The position numbers and the translations under genes are program-made. 64,000 nucleotides of DNA, taken from an uncultured Bacteroidales bacterium. Its GTDB lineage: Bacteria; Bacteroidota; Bacteroidia; Bacteroidales; UBA932. The DNA is taken from NCBI GenBank assembly GCA_900545245.1, contig UQYV01000014.1, positions 6,833 to 70,832 on the forward strand, written 5' to 3'. Positions 52,301 to 61,667 of this stretch are shown here, in pieces; the stretch's first letter is position 1, and the number at the start of each line of letters is the position of its first letter. The notes below the pieces were generated by a model. It searched no databases and was not told the origin of the DNA. It worked only from the letters and a program-made list of their open reading frames with translations.

Positions 52301-52538
52301 CTCTTTCGTCAGACTCAAAAACCTCTCTTTAGGCTATACTTTCGACAATCCGAAACTGCGTAAGGCTAAGATTTCAGCAATAAAATTGAGTTTCAACGCA
52401 GACAATCTGTTCTTAATCACCAAGTATAGCGGAATGGATCCTGATGTCAGCTCTTCTAATCCGCTGTTCACCGGTTTTGACAGACTCTCCTATCCTAAGG
52501 CAAGGACATTCACTTTCGGAATAGCTTTGACATTCTGA
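49353..52538 (+). CDS. susC: SusC-like TonB-dependent glycan transporter
   Basis: Outer-membrane active importer of oligosaccharides, 1061 residues. Signal MRVLYKIMLISAILSFSLTA, carboxypeptidase-D-like domain at about 25-105 (GKVTDSGNEPLVGAGVTYLG), TonB box region LEDAVVIGYGSLSRRDLTGS, plug with LVGALQGQVAGLSITAQSGE, and IEVLKDATATAIYGARGANG, the family signature. It ends ARTFTFGIALTF with a terminal Phe. The start at 49353 is chosen for the signal peptide; the frame is open to 49305. Partner SusD follows after 41 bases. Confidence 0.97.
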   Translation: MRVLYKIMLISAILSFSLTAVAQDVITGKVTDSGNEPLVGAGVTYLGTEVGVITDIDGFYSIKKIAGGTLQFSSIGMKTEEVKVDKQKIIDVKLDRDELVLEDAVVIGYGSLSRRDLTGSVSSVKADELSKTGSRNLVGALQGQVAGLSITAQSGEPGSGFNIKIRGNNSINAGTTPLFVIDGMQMDISSGEIATTSSTGTGTFDPMSFINPNDIESIEVLKDATATAIYGARGANGVIIITTKSGSKGTADRTIVNFSASAGISNVPKYIEMLDAQEYVNYRFARKDYGYLDYGIDTDGDGISDTPKDASQYGYSDWQKIMYRTAVTQDYNLSVNAIANKKTQMLFSFGYLNQDGLIVNNDFQRYTGRIKLDHKIGDKVKVGASVNYGRTISTGAVSSGGGELGNSGLIQLIYLRRPINFYTDSDTDNMGSYSLFDCVTNETYRRTVYSRVSGNAYVDWEIIKGLTFRAQASGNTSNSKGMEFYTANSMWGFSKNGYGRIKTVETYGWNTSATLTYKQSWNDAHNLNAMLGVEMSAYKSENLMIGAYDFADASTGVFDISKGGIQEAPQENIGMSTMMSMFGRVEYNYRQRYYASFNMRADGSSKFMPGSRVGYFPSIALAWRLSEEEFMKNVGWLDQFKLRASVGASGNDRIANYATMALMTTNYYAVNGTEVMGMAPSSSANTKLKWETTWQYDVGLDVSLFNNRIDFIADVYYKDTRDMLYRATLPAQTGFVEQWQNLGRVENKGFEFSLNTHNINKRNFSWSTNITFDLSRNKVKDIGGIEYTSVNIAHGQLANDISRIMVGQPIGIGYGFVADGNYQLSEFWAVDKNGRSFSAETIVTDGNYDNYKYVLKDGVTSINSVTVQPGDRKYKDFDGDNEITANDKRVISDSNPDFTMGFGNTFNIFGVELSFFFEGVFGRDIMNEFKLRSESGQSGGTQFNNLKKEAWYGRWTVENPSNTYSRLLNQTNSWVSSYYVEDGSFVRLKNLSLGYTFDNPKLRKAKISAIKLSFNADNLFLITKYSGMDPDVSSSNPLFTGFDRLSYPKARTFTFGIALTF

Positions 52539-52542
52539 TTTG

Positions 52543-52559
52543 ACTTGCGAAACTTGAGT
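52543..52559 (+). repeat. Partial copy of interspersed element 2 between susC and susD
   Basis: ACTTGCGAAACTTGAGT matches exactly the 3' half of copy 2 (63947-63995, reverse strand). It may be a chance survivor or a deletion product of a full element. Confidence 0.4.
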
Positions 52560-52579
52560 TGAATAAAACTGATTTAAAA

Positions 52580-54418
52580 ATGAAAAGTATAATCAAATAT
52601 ATGCCGGCTGTCGTGCTGGTCGTGTTTGCGGCAGTATCCTGCGAATACGCGAAATTTCTGGATCAATATCCTTATTCGCAGACTTCACCGGAGAATTTCT
52701 ACACTTCGGCAAAGTCTATGAATATGGCACTCACTTCCTGCTATGAGGTGATAAACGGTCATAAGATACCCGGTGCATCGTATGTGCAGAGGGGAAGCTA
52801 CGGCCAGGGTTTGCTTTATATAATGAATTGTCCCTCAGATGATATGGTCGCAGCGACCTCTTCCTCCGATGAGGGACTTGAGATGACCTGGGGCAACTAT
52901 AACGAAAGTACGCGCTGCGTGCGCGACGCTTGGAAAGTGATGTACACAGGAATCAACAGATGCAACACTATCCTGCACTATATCCATCAAATTGATATGC
53001 CGGAAGAAACACGCACTCAGTATGTCGCCGAGGCACGTTTCCTCAGGGCATTTTTTTACTATCATCTCGCTTGGAATTTCGGTGGCGTGCCGATTGTCGA
53101 TGATTTCGAGTCCGTAGGTCAGGAAGCGCGTGCCTCACTCAAGGATGTCTATAATTTCATTTTGGACGATTTGGACTATGCCTATGCGAATTTGAACGAA
53201 ACCGGTATTCTTCAGACTTCTTCTGCCAACAAGTACACAGCTGCTGCCTATATAGCACGTATCTGTAATTATCTTGCGTCCTGCAAGGCGAACTCTGTCG
53301 GTGTCGAACTTCTGGACAGGCAGCCGCTCAACGACTTCTCTTTCGTGGACGAGGCTGCTATGTGGAAAAAGTCGAAGGAGGCTTGTGCCGATATTGTAGA
53401 GCACTCGCCTTACAAACTCATTGCCGATTACACCAATCTTTTCCGCGAGACTACGAAAGCCCAACAGTACCAAGAGTGTCTTCTGCTTGCGGAGCAGCCG
53501 CTTTCCGGTTCCGAGGGCTATTGGCCAAATAGCTTCTATCTACCATCTCCTACAAACAATTCAGGCTCTCCTACGGTCTATGGCGGTCGTTTCGTGCCGA
53601 CTCCGCGTGCCTTCTATATGTACAGTCCGAAAGACCCGAGACGAGACTACAACTTTACCGGACGCTTATCTGACGGAAAGACGGAAGTCAAGGTGGATGG
53701 TTATACCTACTACAATCCGAATCCTCCGAAGAGTATGGTGATTATTGCAGGCAAAGACGGTGCAGAAGACAAGACAATCGTTCATCCTCTCTATGACAGC
53801 GAAACACAATCCTATCTTCCCATTTCGGGCATGCAGATGTGTGCCGGCAAGTTTAGGCTCTGCAATACCGACGAGTTGCAGCATAGTTACCAACAACACG
53901 CCCTGTCCATACCTCTTATGCGCCTTGCTGACGTCTATCTTATGTATGCCGAAGCTCTCTATTATGCCGACGGAGATGAAACAAATGCGAGAGTTTGGAT
54001 GAACAAGGTGCTTCAGCGTGCTTGCGGAGATGACGCTCTGCTCTTCGAGCAACTGAAGACATACTACCATAGGGACGAATTTATTGAGGAACTGCTTGAA
54101 AGCCGTGAGCGGGAACTTGTATTTGAGTTTTCCCGCAAATGGGATCTTATCCGTTATAACCGTCTCTTCGACAGTATCGAAAGTCTTGATGAGGAGAAAG
54201 TCGCTGAGAAATGGGCGAATACGGAATTGGATCCTGATGATCCGGATTATATTGATCCGAAATATCTCAACTACCAGACGGGCGGCTATATGAAACTCGG
54301 TATTCCTACCATAAGACAGAATATGAGCAAAACGGATGCTGCCCACAAAATTTGGCTTCCGATATCGGAAGAACAGAGAGGTGTCAACAAAAACCTTGAA
54401 CAGAATGCCGGGTGGTAA
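52580..54418 (+). CDS. susD: SusD-like surface glycan-binding lipoprotein
   Basis: Lid of the SusCD transporter, 612 residues. Signal MKSIIKYMPAVVLVVFAAVS followed by the lipidated Cys at 21; early SusD marker FLDQYPYSQTSPENFYTS. The TPR-like helices with YVAEARFLRAFFYYHLAWNF and GGVPIVDDFESVGQEARAS are typical, as is the C-terminal SRERELVFEFSRKWDLIRYN. Cotranscribed with susC. Confidence 0.96.
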   Translation: MKSIIKYMPAVVLVVFAAVSCEYAKFLDQYPYSQTSPENFYTSAKSMNMALTSCYEVINGHKIPGASYVQRGSYGQGLLYIMNCPSDDMVAATSSSDEGLEMTWGNYNESTRCVRDAWKVMYTGINRCNTILHYIHQIDMPEETRTQYVAEARFLRAFFYYHLAWNFGGVPIVDDFESVGQEARASLKDVYNFILDDLDYAYANLNETGILQTSSANKYTAAAYIARICNYLASCKANSVGVELLDRQPLNDFSFVDEAAMWKKSKEACADIVEHSPYKLIADYTNLFRETTKAQQYQECLLLAEQPLSGSEGYWPNSFYLPSPTNNSGSPTVYGGRFVPTPRAFYMYSPKDPRRDYNFTGRLSDGKTEVKVDGYTYYNPNPPKSMVIIAGKDGAEDKTIVHPLYDSETQSYLPISGMQMCAGKFRLCNTDELQHSYQQHALSIPLMRLADVYLMYAEALYYADGDETNARVWMNKVLQRACGDDALLFEQLKTYYHRDEFIEELLESRERELVFEFSRKWDLIRYNRLFDSIESLDEEKVAEKWANTELDPDDPDYIDPKYLNYQTGGYMKLGIPTIRQNMSKTDAAHKIWLPISEEQRGVNKNLEQNAGW

Positions 54419-54470
54419 TCAACCTTTCCGGATGGAATAAATATAACTTAAACATTTAATTAATAATGCA

Positions 54471-56639
54471 ATGAAAAATTATCTGATTTTACCTGCAGCT
54501 CTTCTTGTTTTGGTTGCCTGTAATAAGGAACCCGTTGAGAGCTACCCGATTCCGGAGGCCGGTACTGCCTATGTGCTTGAAGGTACGGTCAATACGGAAG
54601 GCTTCACTTGGAAGACCAATTCTGCGGTCGGATTGTATTCCGCACAATCAAACCTGCGTATTCTGAACAAGGAGTGCAAAATTGTCGGTTGGGCTGACAC
54701 CACTCCTAAAATTGATCCTGACACCGGTGAGAACCTGAACAACTACACCCCGTCGGAGTATGAGGGCAAGGCGGTCGCATTGTTCAACACTCCGGGGCTT
54801 GATCTCGTGCAGGGCGAGAATAAATTTATGGTCTATTCCCCTTATAATTCCGATCTCGCTTTTGCCGACGGCACAATTATGGGACTTAGCGTTGGCGATA
54901 ACCAGCTTCAGTCATCTCCGAATGTGGCTTCCGATTGTTTCTCAGTCGGATATGTGACCGGTATTCCTGGCGTGGATGCAACTTTCAAATTCGAACTGAA
55001 TCCTGTCACCGCATTGGCACAGGTGAAGATTACTTCCGCGGAACTTGCAAGTTACGCTCCTTCAAAGGTTACTATATTTGACGAGTCCGAGACCCCGATT
55101 GCCGGAGATTTTGACATCAATGTGAACACTATGACAATCTCCCCAATCAGCGGAAGTGAGTTGAGCCGGGTCTCTGTTGAGGTCGTAAGCCCTGTGGCGT
55201 TGTCATCGGTAAAAGAGCAGAACATCTATCTCAACATCCTTGCGGCAGATTATTCGAATAAGGAGGTTTGGGTGGTTGTGGAACTTGTGGACGAGACCAA
55301 TGGCAAGAAAGTCACAATCCCTACCAAGCAGACAGGACTGAAGTTCGAGGCAGGAAAAACCACCACCATTGACCTCTCAGACCTTAAAGTCAGTGACAAT
55401 GCCGCCGGCTCTTGGTATTGTGCGGAGGACAGCCGTTATCTTGCCGGCGAGGGTGTGGCTTACGGTGATGCCAACACATATTTCATCCAGTACAAGGGCG
55501 CCACATACAAGGGTGCAACGCTCGCTCCGAATGCCGACATACCTGAAACTGTGGTGATTGACTATCGCGCACGCGGTAATTTCGCGAAGGCTATCTTGGC
55601 AAAGCCGGAGAATGTGACTTTCGAGTGGGCAAAACTCAAGAACGGCAATCTTTACACATCGCGTGTTGCCAATTATGAGGCATCCGGAGTTGTAATCAAC
55701 GACAAGTTCACCATTACCCCGAATACATCAGAATTCAAGGTGACCATCACCAACACCGGAGCCTTTGCCGGTGCTCCGATTCTCCTTATGAAGGATGATT
55801 CCGGCAAGGTTCTCTGGGCTTGGACATTCTGGAATATTGCTGCCGATGGCACCCGACTTGACCCTGTCACCGTGGGCAAATACAAATTCGCTCCTATGGA
55901 TATCGGCCAGCCTACGACAAAGATGGAGACTTGGACTGCAAACAAGAGCAAGGCGGGGAATCCAGATCCTATTTACAGGATGCTTCATTACTATCAATGG
56001 GGACGTCCTATGCCTATGTTTTGGACTACTTTCTGGAGTTTGGATATGATAGATGTAGAGGATAAAAAAGGAAATATACCGGCAATAAAAGGACCTGTTG
56101 CATTCAAAACCTCCCTTGAAAATCCTCACGCGCTCATCGCCTATCCGGGAGATATAACGGCTCTTCCTGACTGGTCAACTGAAAAATACAAAGACCTTTG
56201 GGGCGAAATCAATACTAAGAAAGAAGGACGCAAGTCCATCTACGACCCTTGTCCTAAGGGCTGGAGGGTGGCTTCGTACCCTGCTCTTGCAGCAGTGGCA
56301 GAGCAGGCTTCGTCTGCACAATTCAATGATGCCGCAGTCGGAGCTCCTCACGCAAAGATAGGAGAGCTCGTTCTTCTCGATCAAGGACGTCAGACGGCAA
56401 AGGATCCTACTGGACAAACCAAGTACAGACCGGAGAATATCGGTATGGGAGAAAAAGCCGACGCAAGTGCATCCAAGGAGGGTTTCATCTGGTCCAACAT
56501 CGCCGGAGATTCTCAGGGGCAGGGACTTTTCAATACCACTAACAGCCACGGTACGGAAAAGAAAGTCATTAGAATCGCATCATTTGACCGCAAGAATGCG
56601 GCGGCAGTGAGGTGTATTGTTGATGAGGCAGCAAGATAG
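54471..56639 (+). CDS. Surface glycan-binding lipoprotein, fimbrillin-like with FISUMP-type C-terminus
   Basis: A 722-residue lipoprotein (MKNYLILPAALLVLVAC). Residues about 30-300 resemble Mfa-like fimbrillin domains (FTWKTNSAVGLYSAQSN, KFMVYSPYNSDLAFADG, PVTALAQVKITSAELASY). The C-terminal third has KSIYDPCPKGWRVASYPALA, typical of Fibrobacter-type major paralogous (FISUMP) domains. Position right after susD suggests a surface glycan-binding protein for this locus. A terminator follows at 56663-56706. Confidence 0.7.
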   Translation: MKNYLILPAALLVLVACNKEPVESYPIPEAGTAYVLEGTVNTEGFTWKTNSAVGLYSAQSNLRILNKECKIVGWADTTPKIDPDTGENLNNYTPSEYEGKAVALFNTPGLDLVQGENKFMVYSPYNSDLAFADGTIMGLSVGDNQLQSSPNVASDCFSVGYVTGIPGVDATFKFELNPVTALAQVKITSAELASYAPSKVTIFDESETPIAGDFDINVNTMTISPISGSELSRVSVEVVSPVALSSVKEQNIYLNILAADYSNKEVWVVVELVDETNGKKVTIPTKQTGLKFEAGKTTTIDLSDLKVSDNAAGSWYCAEDSRYLAGEGVAYGDANTYFIQYKGATYKGATLAPNADIPETVVIDYRARGNFAKAILAKPENVTFEWAKLKNGNLYTSRVANYEASGVVINDKFTITPNTSEFKVTITNTGAFAGAPILLMKDDSGKVLWAWTFWNIAADGTRLDPVTVGKYKFAPMDIGQPTTKMETWTANKSKAGNPDPIYRMLHYYQWGRPMPMFWTTFWSLDMIDVEDKKGNIPAIKGPVAFKTSLENPHALIAYPGDITALPDWSTEKYKDLWGEINTKKEGRKSIYDPCPKGWRVASYPALAAVAEQASSAQFNDAAVGAPHAKIGELVLLDQGRQTAKDPTGQTKYRPENIGMGEKADASASKEGFIWSNIAGDSQGQGLFNTTNSHGTEKKVIRIASFDRKNAAAVRCIVDEAAR

Positions 56640-56662
56640 TCTTAGGATAATTTGACATTATT

Positions 56663-56706
56663 GAGGGGACGGGTCTATGGAATTTCATTCCCCGTCTCCT
56701 CTTTTT
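56663..56706 (+). terminator. Rho-independent terminator after the surface glycan-binding protein gene
   Basis: GAGGGGACGGG (56663-56673) pairs with CCCGTCTCCTC (56691-56701) with one wobble, followed by TTTTT. It divides the SusCD section from the next two genes, which then depend on readthrough or another promoter. Confidence 0.85.
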
Positions 56707-56765
56707 CACAGTTTTTGAAGGTTTCTAATTTATTGACGGAACTTGAAAAAATGATTTTTAGTTTT

Positions 56766-57809
56766 ATGAAAACGGACTTTTTTTTGATGCTTGCAGTTGC
56801 GGCAATTTTCAGTTGCTGTTCTTGCCATAAAAACACGGTTCAAGATGAACAAAATCCGTATGAGACGGCAGAATGTATGCTGAGATTCGAGAAAGACGGA
56901 GGCGGGGAGTTCTTCAATGTCGCTGTCAGGGACGGATATCGCAAAAATATCTGGTACGTATTCCGGCTCAATCATTACTGTGATCATTCGGAATTACAGT
57001 ATATGGATCTTTGGCGTATAGACTGGGCATATCAGGGACGTTTCGACACTGAAACCCGTGTGATGACCAAGGAACTGGATAAAATTCTCACCAATGGTGA
57101 AAATGAGAGCGTTTTCAAGGATTATGGTGAGAACCTCGCTGTTCAGGGACAGACCCATATTGATACATACGATTTTACAGGAGGCTATCACGGCGACGAA
57201 CGAATTGATTTGGGCGATGGTTTTGGAATAAGTTTTTATGTCGGAGACAGAGAACTGACGGCGGAAGAACTATCGGAGCCATTTGATTGGAAAGTATGCG
57301 ACGGATTCCGTTATGTCCAGAAATCTTCTATGCACAAGACCGCATTGAAAGTCAGTGGTCAGCCTCAGTTGTCCGATCATCATATTGTAGCCCTACATTT
57401 TAAAGAAACCGTATTTGAAAACGGAGGATACCATACTATCAATCGTCTGACGATGAAGGATGCCATAGATTTCTACTGGTATTTCGGAATATGCTGCGTA
57501 GGACGAAATGTTGCGGAGAAAGGCTGTAACGAGGATATGAAGACAGTAAGTTTTGATGCTGCCGGAGGCAACAAGTTGGAGGCAATAGGCAAGAAAGAAT
57601 ACCATGCCTGGTATGATGCCCATTCCATCGAGGTGAATGTGAGTTCAAAACTCACTGAAGGAGGGGACGACAGCCTTGCCAAAATGCACATTTGGGACAA
57701 TCAGAATTACGCGAAATACTACCGGCGTTATCCTGCCCACGGCGCTCACAGAACTTCGGAGGGCGAGACCTTCGCTTCTGAAATGACCGTCCGTTTTTCG
57801 AGTCGTTAA
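56766..57809 (+). CDS. Lipoprotein of unknown function in the utilisation locus
   Basis: A 347-residue lipoprotein with signal MKTDFFLMLAVAAIFSCCSC. I do not recognise the mature part; features are ECMLRFEKDGGGEFFNVAVR, YMDLWRIDWAYQGRFDTETR, DTYDFTGGYHGDERIDLGDG and KEYHAWYDAHSIEVNVSSKL. It looks beta-rich, so a carbohydrate-binding or lyase-type jelly roll is possible but unproven. The start is chosen at the signal peptide; the frame is open to 56652. It lies 35 bases upstream of the GH71/GH99-like gene. Confidence 0.6.
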   Translation: MKTDFFLMLAVAAIFSCCSCHKNTVQDEQNPYETAECMLRFEKDGGGEFFNVAVRDGYRKNIWYVFRLNHYCDHSELQYMDLWRIDWAYQGRFDTETRVMTKELDKILTNGENESVFKDYGENLAVQGQTHIDTYDFTGGYHGDERIDLGDGFGISFYVGDRELTAEELSEPFDWKVCDGFRYVQKSSMHKTALKVSGQPQLSDHHIVALHFKETVFENGGYHTINRLTMKDAIDFYWYFGICCVGRNVAEKGCNEDMKTVSFDAAGGNKLEAIGKKEYHAWYDAHSIEVNVSSKLTEGGDDSLAKMHIWDNQNYAKYYRRYPAHGAHRTSEGETFASEMTVRFSSR

Positions 57810-57844
57810 ACTGTTCTTAAATTAGACTGTCCTGAATCATAAAA

Positions 57845-59689
57845 ATGAATATGACAGACTTGGATTTTGCAGGTAGGAAATGCCGCTGTTTCCCCGTAAC
57901 TTCGTTTTCTATGCTCTGCGGCTTCGCCATTCTCTTATCTTCTTGCGCGGAAACGCCACATCGAAACGTAAAGAAGGTATTTGCGGATTATCACGGGGTC
58001 AGATACACGAGAGAGACTGACGGACAACTTGGTCGTTGGGAAATGTACGCATCCACGAAACAATCATCCACCGGATGCAGGAGCCTATGCTATAATGCCG
58101 ACCTCATAGACAGTTGTGGACGTCATCAGATAGCTGCTGTGCATTATCCGGCCGTAGGTATGCAATCGAATCTCGATGAGGACTATATAGAATACCAGAT
58201 TCTGTTGGCCAAGACGGCGAAGATTGACGGATTTTTCATAGAATGGGGCTTTCTTCCCCACGAGAACGATGTCCTTCTGCGTGCTATGCAAACTATGGCA
58301 GGGAAATATGATTTCGAAATCGGAGTCAATTGGTGCGACGGATGGCTATACTATGATTGGATTACCCGGATTTATCCTGAAATCGACAGCCGCGAGGCGA
58401 AGACCGGGTATATGGCAGAATGCTACCGCTATCTTGCGGACAGTGTCTATTCCGTGCCAACTGCGGCAAAAGTAAATGGTATCCCCGTATTCTATCATTT
58501 TGGTTCAGGTGCTACGTCTCAGGAGTATTCGAGGCTGCTCGCCGAGACCTCTGACTTGCCCCGTTTGACAGGTCTTCGCCGTTGGGCGGAATGGGGGAAA
58601 ATAGAAAACGACAAGTATATTCCTGTGTGTTCAAGTGCCGGGATTGATTCTTGGAAAGCCCTTGGGGAGATTCCCTCTCCGTGGATTCCTGCAAGACTGC
58701 GCCTTCGGGACGCGGCTCATCCCCTTTGGGACAATTATGCAGTGGAGGATGACCTGATAGAGTTTATGAAGCCATTCCGCGACTCTGTGTGGCTTTCCTC
58801 CGACCCGTCTTATACTGTAAAATGCGGTTTCGCAATGCCTGGAATGGACAACAGGGGCTGTGCAGGCTGGGGCAGGGGGCATTTCTTTCTTATTCCCAGG
58901 AACGGGGGAGCCACTTACGAGGATATGTGGAAATTCTGTATGGAAAGCAAGGACAGTCTGGATATGATGTTCATCGCTTCGTGGAGCGATTACACGGAAG
59001 GGCACGAAATAGAGCCGACGATTGAGAACGGCGACCGTGAATTGAGGACGACTTTGAAATATGCTGCCGAATTCAAAGGGGAAAGTTTCGATCCTGACGG
59101 GCTTGACCTTCCTCCGGAGCTGTTTCGTCTTAGGAAAAATCAAGAATTTCTTAGCTCTTGTGATATTGATGGGTATTTTGTTTCCGCACTCGATAATGCA
59201 AAGAATCTGGCAGATCGGGCGGGAATGGAAATTTCCTGCGGCAAATATCGCAAGGCAAAGAGGCATCTTGCGTCGTTGCGTCGTATTCTTGAGGACATCT
59301 CCTCGTCTCTTGAGAAGGAAGCTGTCGTTTTGGACGGATTTGACAGGGATGAGATCTGTCTGGATGAGAATTTTGTCGCCCGTTTGGAACAATTTCATTA
59401 TACTGGGTTCATTTCCTTTGATTATAAGGATGACGGTGAGGAGTTCCTCTTCGTGCGCTCCGAGACCGACAGAGAGCCGGCCGCTGATTTTAGTATAGTC
59501 GGCAAATTGCGGACGGATGAAACCGGGGAGTGGAAGCATGCCCGTATATGTCTGTATGACCGCAATATAGTCTATAGAAATGGAACCCAGTCATTCATGT
59601 TCTCGGGAAATGTCGATGTCCGCAATATAAAACTCGAATATGAGATATTCCGGTTTCCCGATCCTACAGCGTCTGACCACCGACATTAA
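57845..59689 (+). CDS. GH71/GH99-like TIM-barrel glycoside hydrolase
   Basis: A 614-residue exported protein with signal and lipobox near residue 37 (LLSSCAETPH). The barrel shows DEDYIEYQILLAKTAKIDGF, FFIEWGFLPHENDVLLRAM, YDFEIGVNWCDGWLYYDWI and FIASWSDYTEGHEIEPTIEN, similar to GH71/GH99-type families that act on alpha-glucans or alpha-mannan by an endo mechanism. Family placement is by eye. The C-terminal 150 residues look like a separate beta domain. Transcribed in line with the upstream lipoprotein. Confidence 0.55.
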   Translation: MNMTDLDFAGRKCRCFPVTSFSMLCGFAILLSSCAETPHRNVKKVFADYHGVRYTRETDGQLGRWEMYASTKQSSTGCRSLCYNADLIDSCGRHQIAAVHYPAVGMQSNLDEDYIEYQILLAKTAKIDGFFIEWGFLPHENDVLLRAMQTMAGKYDFEIGVNWCDGWLYYDWITRIYPEIDSREAKTGYMAECYRYLADSVYSVPTAAKVNGIPVFYHFGSGATSQEYSRLLAETSDLPRLTGLRRWAEWGKIENDKYIPVCSSAGIDSWKALGEIPSPWIPARLRLRDAAHPLWDNYAVEDDLIEFMKPFRDSVWLSSDPSYTVKCGFAMPGMDNRGCAGWGRGHFFLIPRNGGATYEDMWKFCMESKDSLDMMFIASWSDYTEGHEIEPTIENGDRELRTTLKYAAEFKGESFDPDGLDLPPELFRLRKNQEFLSSCDIDGYFVSALDNAKNLADRAGMEISCGKYRKAKRHLASLRRILEDISSSLEKEAVVLDGFDRDEICLDENFVARLEQFHYTGFISFDYKDDGEEFLFVRSETDREPAADFSIVGKLRTDETGEWKHARICLYDRNIVYRNGTQSFMFSGNVDVRNIKLEYEIFRFPDPTASDHRH

Positions 59690-59723
59690 CAATGTGTAAG
59701 TGTAGAAATCTTTTCTGAATTGA

Positions 59724-59769
59724 GCAATTCATTCCGGTTTTTTGTGGCAATTCATTCCGGTTTTTTGTG
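59724..59769 (+). repeat. Perfect 23-bp tandem duplication at the 3' end of the GH127 gene
   Basis: A 23-base unit containing CAATTCATTCCGGTTTTTTG is repeated exactly (59724-59746 and 59747-59769). The right copy includes the last five codons and stop of the GH127 gene (reverse strand), the left copy follows the stop. Confidence 0.85.
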
Positions 59770-61608
59770 AAAGCGCACCCAGACTTCCATACGGCCTGGG
59801 TTGCGGTTGTCCCATGAGTAGTAGGGAATGAATTTCAGGTCACCGCTTTTATGGCGCGCCGTGACGGTGACAACTCCACCGAGCAACTGAGGCTCAAAAG
59901 CGGTGTCGAGTACCGCGCCGGCATCAAGAACTGCATCTGAGATGTTTGGATTGTCAGCCTCCTCAAGGCAATATACAATAGGTCCCCGTTGAATCGCTCT
60001 ACGTCCTTTGTCCGCTTTTACGCGCGGGTCTGCAGCTACCATCTTGGGCTCCATATCCAATGCCAGAGAAATGCTATCTCCCTTTTTCCATTTTCTTTCA
60101 ATCACTGCATAACCATCACTGATAGAGGTTTTGACGTTTTCTCCATTTACTGTAATCTCATAATTGTCACACCATTGCGGGATTCTGAGTTTTACACCGA
60201 ATCTCTTGGGCCATTTTGGATTTATGGATATACAGATATTACCATCCCAAGGATACCCAGTCTTTGTCTTCACTGCAACACTTGTTCCTCCGACTTTTAC
60301 TATTGTATTACTTCCGATGTAGAGATTTATCCAAATATCATTTGTTGAAACAGCATATATGTATCCTCCGACAGATGGGAGAAATCTGGAAATCTGGCTT
60401 GGGCAACAAGCGGTTCCATACCAAGGCTTTCTATGATGATTACCTGCCGAAGCCAAGGGATTGACATAGAAAAACCTGTCGCTTGAGAGGGATATGCCGG
60501 CTAATGCTCCGTTGTACATCGCCCTTTCAAGAATGTCAACGTAGCGTCCGTCTCCTTTGAGCATATTCATCCTTTGGTTCCACATTACCATACCCACAGA
60601 TGCGCAAGTTTCGCAATATGCGTCCTCGTTTGGCAGATCGAAATCTGTAGTGAATCCTTCGTTATGCCGCGAAGAACCTATACCTCCGGTGATATACATA
60701 TTGGCTCCGACGACATTGTCCCACAATCTGTCCAATGCCGGTATGTATTCTGTAGAACCGCTTTGGGCCGCCCAATCTGCCATACCTGTGAACAAGTACA
60801 TACATCGTACGGCATGGCCGCATATCTTTGTCATTTCTGCGACAGGTTCAGCGTCAACATAATATTCTGTCCACTTACCCCAATCCGCTTTTCCGTGACC
60901 GCGCTCTTCGAGCAGAAAATGGGCAAGGTCAAGATAGTCTTTCCTGCCGGTTTCCCGATAGAGTTTTACGAGTGCCAATTCAATCTCAGGGTGTCCCGGA
61001 ACCCAGTCTCTTTTTCCTGGGCCGAAAATCGAAAGCAAGTGATTGGCAAACTTTTCTGCGACATCCAAGAGTTTTCTTTTTCCGGTTGCGTCTTTATATG
61101 CAATTGCCGCTTCAATCAGATGACCGCAGCAATACATTTCGTGTTTGTCCATATCCGTCCATTCTTCCCCAGGTTTTTCCAACAAATAATATGTGTCAAG
61201 ATACCCGTCGGGACGCTGTGCTGCTGCAATTATAGCTACGATTGAGTCAATTTGTGCCTCCAAGGTCGCATTAGGCTCATTTTGAAGAGAATATGCCGCA
61301 CCCTCGATGGTTTTATAGAGATCTGAATCGTCATAGAACAATCCTTGCCATTTCCCTTCCACAAGTCCTGCCGCCACGGCGAAGTTATTGACCCTTCCTG
61401 TCCTTGTGCAGCATTGGTCGAGACAAAACGGGACCGTGGTTTCTGAAAGAGCTTTGATTCTCGGCTGCCAGAAATCGTCGGTAATCTCAACTTGTGAAAA
61501 CTTAACCGGAGTGTTTTTGGAAATGCCACCATTCTGCTCATGATTTCCGCAAGAGCAGGTAAAAATAGCGATGCTTGTCGTTGTAAACAGCAGTTTTATT
61601 GTGTTCAT
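59752..61608 (-). CDS. GH127 beta-L-arabinofuranosidase-type enzyme
   Basis: Retaining beta-L-arabinofuranosidase family (DUF1680), 618 residues, with lipoprotein signal MNTIKLLFTTTSIAIFTCSC. Family motifs are ITDDFWQPRIKALSETTVPF, AAAQRPDGYLDTYYLLEKPG, DAYCETCASVGMVMWNQRMN and GTACCPSQISRFLPSVGGYI; the Glu and the cysteines used for the zinc-thiolate nucleophile are present. It is convergent with the SusC operon and followed upstream by GH89. Likely removes terminal beta-L-arabinofuranose. Confidence 0.93.
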   Translation of the reverse strand: MNTIKLLFTTTSIAIFTCSCGNHEQNGGISKNTPVKFSQVEITDDFWQPRIKALSETTVPFCLDQCCTRTGRVNNFAVAAGLVEGKWQGLFYDDSDLYKTIEGAAYSLQNEPNATLEAQIDSIVAIIAAAQRPDGYLDTYYLLEKPGEEWTDMDKHEMYCCGHLIEAAIAYKDATGKRKLLDVAEKFANHLLSIFGPGKRDWVPGHPEIELALVKLYRETGRKDYLDLAHFLLEERGHGKADWGKWTEYYVDAEPVAEMTKICGHAVRCMYLFTGMADWAAQSGSTEYIPALDRLWDNVVGANMYITGGIGSSRHNEGFTTDFDLPNEDAYCETCASVGMVMWNQRMNMLKGDGRYVDILERAMYNGALAGISLSSDRFFYVNPLASAGNHHRKPWYGTACCPSQISRFLPSVGGYIYAVSTNDIWINLYIGSNTIVKVGGTSVAVKTKTGYPWDGNICISINPKWPKRFGVKLRIPQWCDNYEITVNGENVKTSISDGYAVIERKWKKGDSISLALDMEPKMVAADPRVKADKGRRAIQRGPIVYCLEEADNPNISDAVLDAGAVLDTAFEPQLLGGVVTVTARHKSGDLKFIPYYSWDNRNPGRMEVWVRFHKKPE

Positions 61609-61667
61609 ATTGTCATTGTGTGTTAGTGTTGACCTATGAAATGGACTCATATACTTGTAAAGTGCTT

